From Rusavskia elegans (Eukaryota > Ascomycota > Lecanoromycetes > Teloschistales > Teloschistaceae), in assembly GCA_011316305.1 (NCBI GenBank), contig SAUG01000206.1, forward strand, positions 1 through 31,580: 31,580 bases of DNA. Reading direction: 5' to 3'. Every line of letters starts with the position of its first letter. Positions within the stretch are counted from its first letter, which is position 1. The position numbers and the translations under genes are program-made. Shown here piece after piece: positions 31,487-31,580 of the stretch. Below the pieces are notes generated by a model. That model searched no databases, was not told where the DNA came from, and saw only the letters and a list, made by a program, of their open reading frames with translations.

Positions 31487-31580
31487 CTACCCATTCAAGT
31501 CAATCCTCTTCTGCAATACACTCCTCGCTTCACTCTCACTCAGCACCTCCAGTCCCATTTCCTCCAAAACCTCCCTCCCA
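31487..31580 (-). CDS. Probable C-terminus of a gene running off the right edge
   Basis: On the minus strand the last 30 codons before TAG 31489-31487 read GREVLEEMGLEVLSESEARS followed by VLQKRIDLNG. This is an amphipathic, charged helical tail with coding-like codon use, and the other two frames stop early. It is cut by the window edge, so no family can be named. Confidence 0.4.
   Translation of the reverse strand, partial: GREVLEEMGLEVLSESEARSVLQKRIDLNG

Overview
The window is nuclear DNA from a filamentous ascomycete (Pezizomycotina), inferred from short GT-AG introns (mostly 48-91 bp, with CTAAC/CTGAC-type branch points), pyrimidine-rich leaders, and gene types typical of the group: a PMA-type proton ATPase with an acidic insert, a secreted type-B carboxylesterase, Nop9, a Zn2Cys6 regulator and F-box proteins. 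The species cannot be fixed from sequence alone. I see no rRNA, tRNA, CRISPR array or intact transposon.

Layout, left to right: a gene-free left edge with a strong G-run cluster; an F-box/leucine-rich-repeat gene (minus, 1022-3563); a six-exon secreted carboxylesterase (minus, 4123-6076); a 2.3 kb gene-free divergent intergenic region; a plasma-membrane H+-ATPase (plus, about 8346-11873); an uncharacterised F-box-like protein (minus, 12794-14164), divergent from a disordered basic-tailed protein (plus, 14902-15699); quinolinate phosphoribosyltransferase of de novo NAD synthesis (plus, 16450-17815), convergent with a group II PLP decarboxylase-like gene (minus, 17990-19644); the ribosome biogenesis factor Nop9 (minus, 19847-21970); a divergent pair of membrane-protein genes, a seven-helix protein (minus, 22886-24050) and a Ser/Thr-rich single-pass protein (plus, 24456-25007); aldose 1-epimerase (minus, 25585-26767); a short Zn2Cys6 transcription factor (minus, 27367-28344); about 3 kb of gene-free DNA; and the probable C-terminus of another gene running off the right edge.

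I rebuilt exon structures by joining frames at GT/AG sites and checking phase. For most genes the joined protein restores a conserved motif exactly at the junction, for example NYRLGAFG, TNHSYF, the six cysteines of the zinc cluster, and [10 protein letters not shown].

The genes do not form one obvious pathway; most are housekeeping or single-function genes. The most unusual observations are: (1) the PLP decarboxylase-like protein has methionine where the family has its PLP-binding lysine (NPHK reads NPHM), although the rest of the fold motifs are intact; (2) a small hairpin-prone repeat occurs four times within 2.8 kb. One copy lies between the membrane-protein genes. The other three lie in one orientation just before the epimerase start, inside its intron and after its stop; (3) the ATPase N-terminus has coding-looking fragments in several frames; (4) a sharp strand-composition flip coincides with the convergent QPRT/decarboxylase ends; (5) the divergent 7TM / Ser-Thr-rich membrane pair could be a sensor module.
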